Assembly: GCF_018122595.1 (NCBI RefSeq)
Contig: NZ_JAGRQH010000001.1
Span: 310,001 to 374,000, forward strand
Source of the DNA: Neokomagataea anthophila
GTDB taxonomy: Bacteria; Pseudomonadota; Alphaproteobacteria; Acetobacterales; Acetobacteraceae
DNA length: 64,000 nucleotides
Direction: 5' to 3'
Each line of letters starts with the position of its first letter. Position 1 is the stretch's first letter. Both the position numbers and the translations under genes were made by a program. Shown piece after piece: positions 61,507 to 64,000 of the stretch. Under the pieces are notes generated by a model. The model did no database searches. It saw nothing but the letters and a program-made list of their open reading frames with translations, and was not told the origin of the DNA.

Positions 61507-62367
61507 ATGACCGACCCCGCCCTCCTCACTGCCCTAACCCGTATTGCCGATAGCCTTGAGCGCATGGCCCCAAAGCCCGCTCGTGCTGATGCTTTGGACA
61601 AAGCCGATGTACATTATTGGGACGGAGCAACCGAAAGCCTTCACCCTATTACAAACCCTTCTGGCGTTCCCCTGCGGCTACTGCGCGGCCTTGACCGACA
61701 GATTGCTCCCGTTCTGGCCAATACACGTCATTTTGCGCGCGGTTTTCCTGCCAATAACGTCATGCTCTGGGGGGCGCGCGGCATGGGGAAATCATCCCTT
61801 GTAAAAGCCGCCCTAACGGCCATTAATACTGAACAACGTGAACGCGGCGAAGCGCCACTCGCACTCATCGAAATCCCACGTGATGCTCTCGCATCACTCC
61901 CGCGCCTCCTCGCACTTCTGCGCCAAACGCCCCGCCGGTGTATTTTATTCTGTGATGATCTTTCTTTTGAAAGCCAAGACGCCGATTATAAATCACTCAA
62001 ATCTGTCCTAGACGGTGGCGTCGCCGGTCGCCCTGACAACGTCTTGCTGTATGCGACCTCAAACCGTCGACACCTCATGCCACGCGACATGATCGAAAAT
62101 GAAACAGGAAGCGCAATTAACCCCTCAGAAGCCATCGAAGAAAAAGTCTCCCTTTCTGACCGCTTTGGATTATGGATTGGTCTCTATGGCGCCACACAAG
62201 ACGACTACCTCGCCATCGTAAACGCCTATGCTACAGACCGAAAACTCCCCATCGACACTGAAGAACTACGCCGCCGCGCACTTCAATGGGCGATGGCACG
62301 CGGTAGCCGATCAGGACGCGTGGCTGCTCAATTTATTGATAATCTCTCGGCAGAATTATCTGCTTAA
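61507..62367 (+). CDS. DUF815 family AAA-type ATPase
   Basis: The 286-residue P-loop ATPase has Walker A GARGMGKSSLVKAAL, Walker B CILFCDDLSFE, sensor-like LLYATSNRRHLMP and a C-terminal helical lid (WAMARGSRSGRVAAQFI). This matches the DUF815 family, which is widespread in alphaproteobacteria beside yajC; its role is not established. It is divergent from yajC with a 92-base gap for both promoters. Confidence 0.9.
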   Translation: MTDPALLTALTRIADSLERMAPKPARADALDKADVHYWDGATESLHPITNPSGVPLRLLRGLDRQIAPVLANTRHFARGFPANNVMLWGARGMGKSSLVKAALTAINTEQRERGEAPLALIEIPRDALASLPRLLALLRQTPRRCILFCDDLSFESQDADYKSLKSVLDGGVAGRPDNVLLYATSNRRHLMPRDMIENETGSAINPSEAIEEKVSLSDRFGLWIGLYGATQDDYLAIVNAYATDRKLPIDTEELRRRALQWAMARGSRSGRVAAQFIDNLSAELSA

Positions 62368-62421
62368 CAGAGGCGCGGCCTTCCCCCAAAAAAACGAGGC
62401 TAGCCGCACATAACCTTACAC

Positions 62422-62448
62422 TTTCCGGCCCCAGAAATGGGCCGGAAA
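62422..62448. terminator. Hairpin between convergent DUF815 and receptor genes
   Basis: TTTCCGGCCC (62422-62431) and GGGCCGGAAA (62439-62448) form a perfect 10-bp stem with a 7-base loop between two convergent stops. The A/T ends of the stem could act as short U-tracts on each strand. Confidence 0.65.
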
Positions 62449-62468
62449 GATATCGTCAACTACAGACC

Positions 62469-64000
62469 TTAGAACTGAGCAGCAACACTGCCAAAATACT
62501 GACGCGGTGCGGCCACGAACAGATTAGCATTATCATCACCAGAGACAGCTGCAGCGCCATATACGCCACCAATATAATTCTGGTTGAACAAATTCGTTAC
62601 ACCAAAAGTTGCCTTCAGATTTTCAGCAAAACCAATACGACCAAAATCGTAACTCGCCGTCAGCGTTGAAGACCAATACGCCGGAATCTTCTCATCATTT
62701 GTATAGGTCATATAACGTGACCCCACATAATTCGTGTTGAAGTTCACCGTCGCTTTTTTCCACGTATAAGTCACATCGGCCTTATACATATACTTCGGAT
62801 AATAAACCTGCTGCTTACCCTTAATGCTGATCGTGCTCCCAGCATAAGGCAAGCTATCTTGCTGATAACGCGCGTCATTCCAGCTAAAACTATTCGTAAT
62901 CGCCAAGCCCGGGATCGGACGAATAGTGCCCAGAACATCCGCACCATTCACACTTTCACGCCCAACATTCAGATAAGCATTATACGTATTATTCACCGGA
63001 CCACTGGAAATCGCCGCTAAACGATTGAAATAATCCGTATGATAATAATCAACACTACCTGCAAAATACTGGCTGTTAAAACGATAACCAATCACATAAT
63101 TCCACGTCCGCTCAGGGCGCAAAACAGACTTGCTCGCATCAAATACACTTTGTGCGCTGACTTTACTTGTACCAATATGAGACCACGCGCTCCCACTCGA
63201 AGACTGAGCACCATAATCATAAGCGCGCATGTTCTCAGCAACATCCACATAAATCTCATGATGCTCAAGGAAACGATAATCTACATTCACATGTGGCAAA
63301 AAGGCATTTGCCGCAGTCAAAGCACCATTAACGGGATGGCTATAATAGACCCCCCAATCCGACAATGAGCTCGAATTATCTTCTTTAGTGCCCCCATGCG
63401 TGCTTTGCACCAAAGAACGGAACCCAGCCGTAACCGTCAGATTTTTCAAGACCTTGTATGTATCTTGCAGGTAAAACTGGAACGTATTGGTGTTAAAAGC
63501 ATCACGCCACCACGTTGTCCCATTCGTGAAATCTGACAACGACGCATGTGGGTAGTTAACGCCATCTTGATACATCATCATGGGGTATTGGAAGCGATTA
63601 TTCTCGTACCAAATACCCGTTTTAATATCATTACGGCGGCCCGCCTGAATATCAAAACTCTGCACCACACCAAGTCGACGGGTATCAGGGTGCCCAACTT
63701 CAAGCACCATAGGCACCTGAGAATCTGGCGATATCAAAGACGGATTTGTCCCCGCATAATCACCATTAGAAATATGTGCATACGCAATAGTTTTCGACGT
63801 AATCCCAGGAGCCAGTTCAAAATCACCGGTCAATGCAGAGAGGTAATTCCGTTGAATCTGGGTGCCGTCATAAGCAAAATCACTGATTTCATCATTGGAT
63901 AGAATACCAGCATAATTCGCAGGAACACCGCCATTTTGCGCATAATACGCATATTGCTTCGCCAATGCGTAATTTGGCTTCAGATAAATGCTGTCCTGCC
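62469..64000 (-). CDS. TonB-dependent outer-membrane receptor, C-terminal part (runs off right edge)
   Basis: An open frame of about 510 codons enters from the right edge; the N-terminal plug domain is outside the window. The visible part is outer-membrane barrel: alternating strands such as KTIAYAHISNGDYAG, NDIKTGIWYENNRFQY, FQFYLQDTYKVLKNLTVTAGFR, RPERTWNYVIGYRF and GVTNLFNQNYIGG, with a terminal Phe (FGSVAAQF). The barrel is rich in Tyr and Asn. It would import a siderophore or other scarce ligand using TonB energy; the ligand is not readable from this part. Confidence 0.9.
   Translation of the reverse strand, partial: QDSIYLKPNYALAKQYAYYAQNGGVPANYAGILSNDEISDFAYDGTQIQRNYLSALTGDFELAPGITSKTIAYAHISNGDYAGTNPSLISPDSQVPMVLEVGHPDTRRLGVVQSFDIQAGRRNDIKTGIWYENNRFQYPMMMYQDGVNYPHASLSDFTNGTTWWRDAFNTNTFQFYLQDTYKVLKNLTVTAGFRSLVQSTHGGTKEDNSSSLSDWGVYYSHPVNGALTAANAFLPHVNVDYRFLEHHEIYVDVAENMRAYDYGAQSSSGSAWSHIGTSKVSAQSVFDASKSVLRPERTWNYVIGYRFNSQYFAGSVDYYHTDYFNRLAAISSGPVNNTYNAYLNVGRESVNGADVLGTIRPIPGLAITNSFSWNDARYQQDSLPYAGSTISIKGKQQVYYPKYMYKADVTYTWKKATVNFNTNYVGSRYMTYTNDEKIPAYWSSTLTASYDFGRIGFAENLKATFGVTNLFNQNYIGGVYGAAAVSGDDNANLFVAAPRQYFGSVAAQF

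Noticed and set aside
1-64000. CRISPR arrays, insertion sequences, attachment sites or prophage genes
   Set aside because: No spaced direct repeats, transposase, integrase or phage structural genes were seen on either strand.

Overview
The window is chromosomal DNA from an acetic acid bacterium (Alphaproteobacteria, Acetobacteraceae). The evidence is the alphaproteobacterial gene order (def-fmt-truA; rpmH-rnpA-yidD-yidC-engB; pyrH-frr-uppS-cdsA-dxr-rseP-bamA-skp-lpxD-fabZ-lpxA-lpxI; rpoZ-rsh-acpS-lepB-rnc-era), Hsp20 next to a DUF1150 gene, LpxI rather than LpxH, and moderate GC. The genus cannot be named from this alone. Gene density is high, no gene-free stretch exceeds about 300 bases, and I found no tRNA, rRNA, insertion sequence, prophage or CRISPR array.

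Region 1 (1-10018, minus strand) is a surface-glycan or secretion locus. A type I secretion ABC exporter with a C39-like domain lacking the catalytic Cys is followed by its HlyD-type adaptor, a Sel1-repeat protein, a 989-residue multidomain glycosyltransferase, a ChW-like repeat protein and the start of a GT4-type glycosyltransferase cut by the window edge. The exported substrate and a TolC partner are not in view.

Region 2 (10227-25015) is metabolic: selO; a five-gene biotin operon (bioA, bioF, a BioG/BioH-like esterase, bioC, bioD); opgD-opgH for osmoregulated periplasmic glucans; and a phosphonate locus. The phosphonate locus has a divergent LysR regulator, then phnX, an FAD amine oxidase-like gene and an APC permease. 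It has no PhnW transaminase and no ABC importer, which suggests an oxidative route from 2-aminoethylphosphonate or its N-methyl form to phosphonoacetaldehyde.

Region 3 (25015-39300) holds ridA, DUF1150, hsp20, def-fmt-truA, a two-gene glycan island (DUF4422 and GT61), dapD-dapE with a coupled membrane protein, a degenerate GGDEF protein, argB, and engB-yidC-yidD-rnpA-rpmH. rnpA appears to have no ATG, GTG or TTG start upstream of its conserved N-terminus; a CTG with a Shine-Dalgarno sequence is the best candidate.

Region 4 (39310-57903, minus strand) is a long envelope and housekeeping block. It covers the stringent response (rpoZ, rsh), acpS, signal peptidase, RNase III, Era, pyrH, frr, undecaprenyl-PP and CDP-DAG synthesis, isoprenoids (dxr), RseP, BamA, Skp, lipid A synthesis (lpxD, fabZ, lpxA, lpxI) and gloA.

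Region 5 (58169-64000) has a NYN-domain protein coupled to a truncated uracil-DNA-glycosylase-like protein, a beta-hydroxyacid dehydrogenase, Fe superoxide dismutase with a clear terminator, yajC, a DUF815 ATPase, and the C-terminal part of a TonB-dependent receptor that runs off the right edge.
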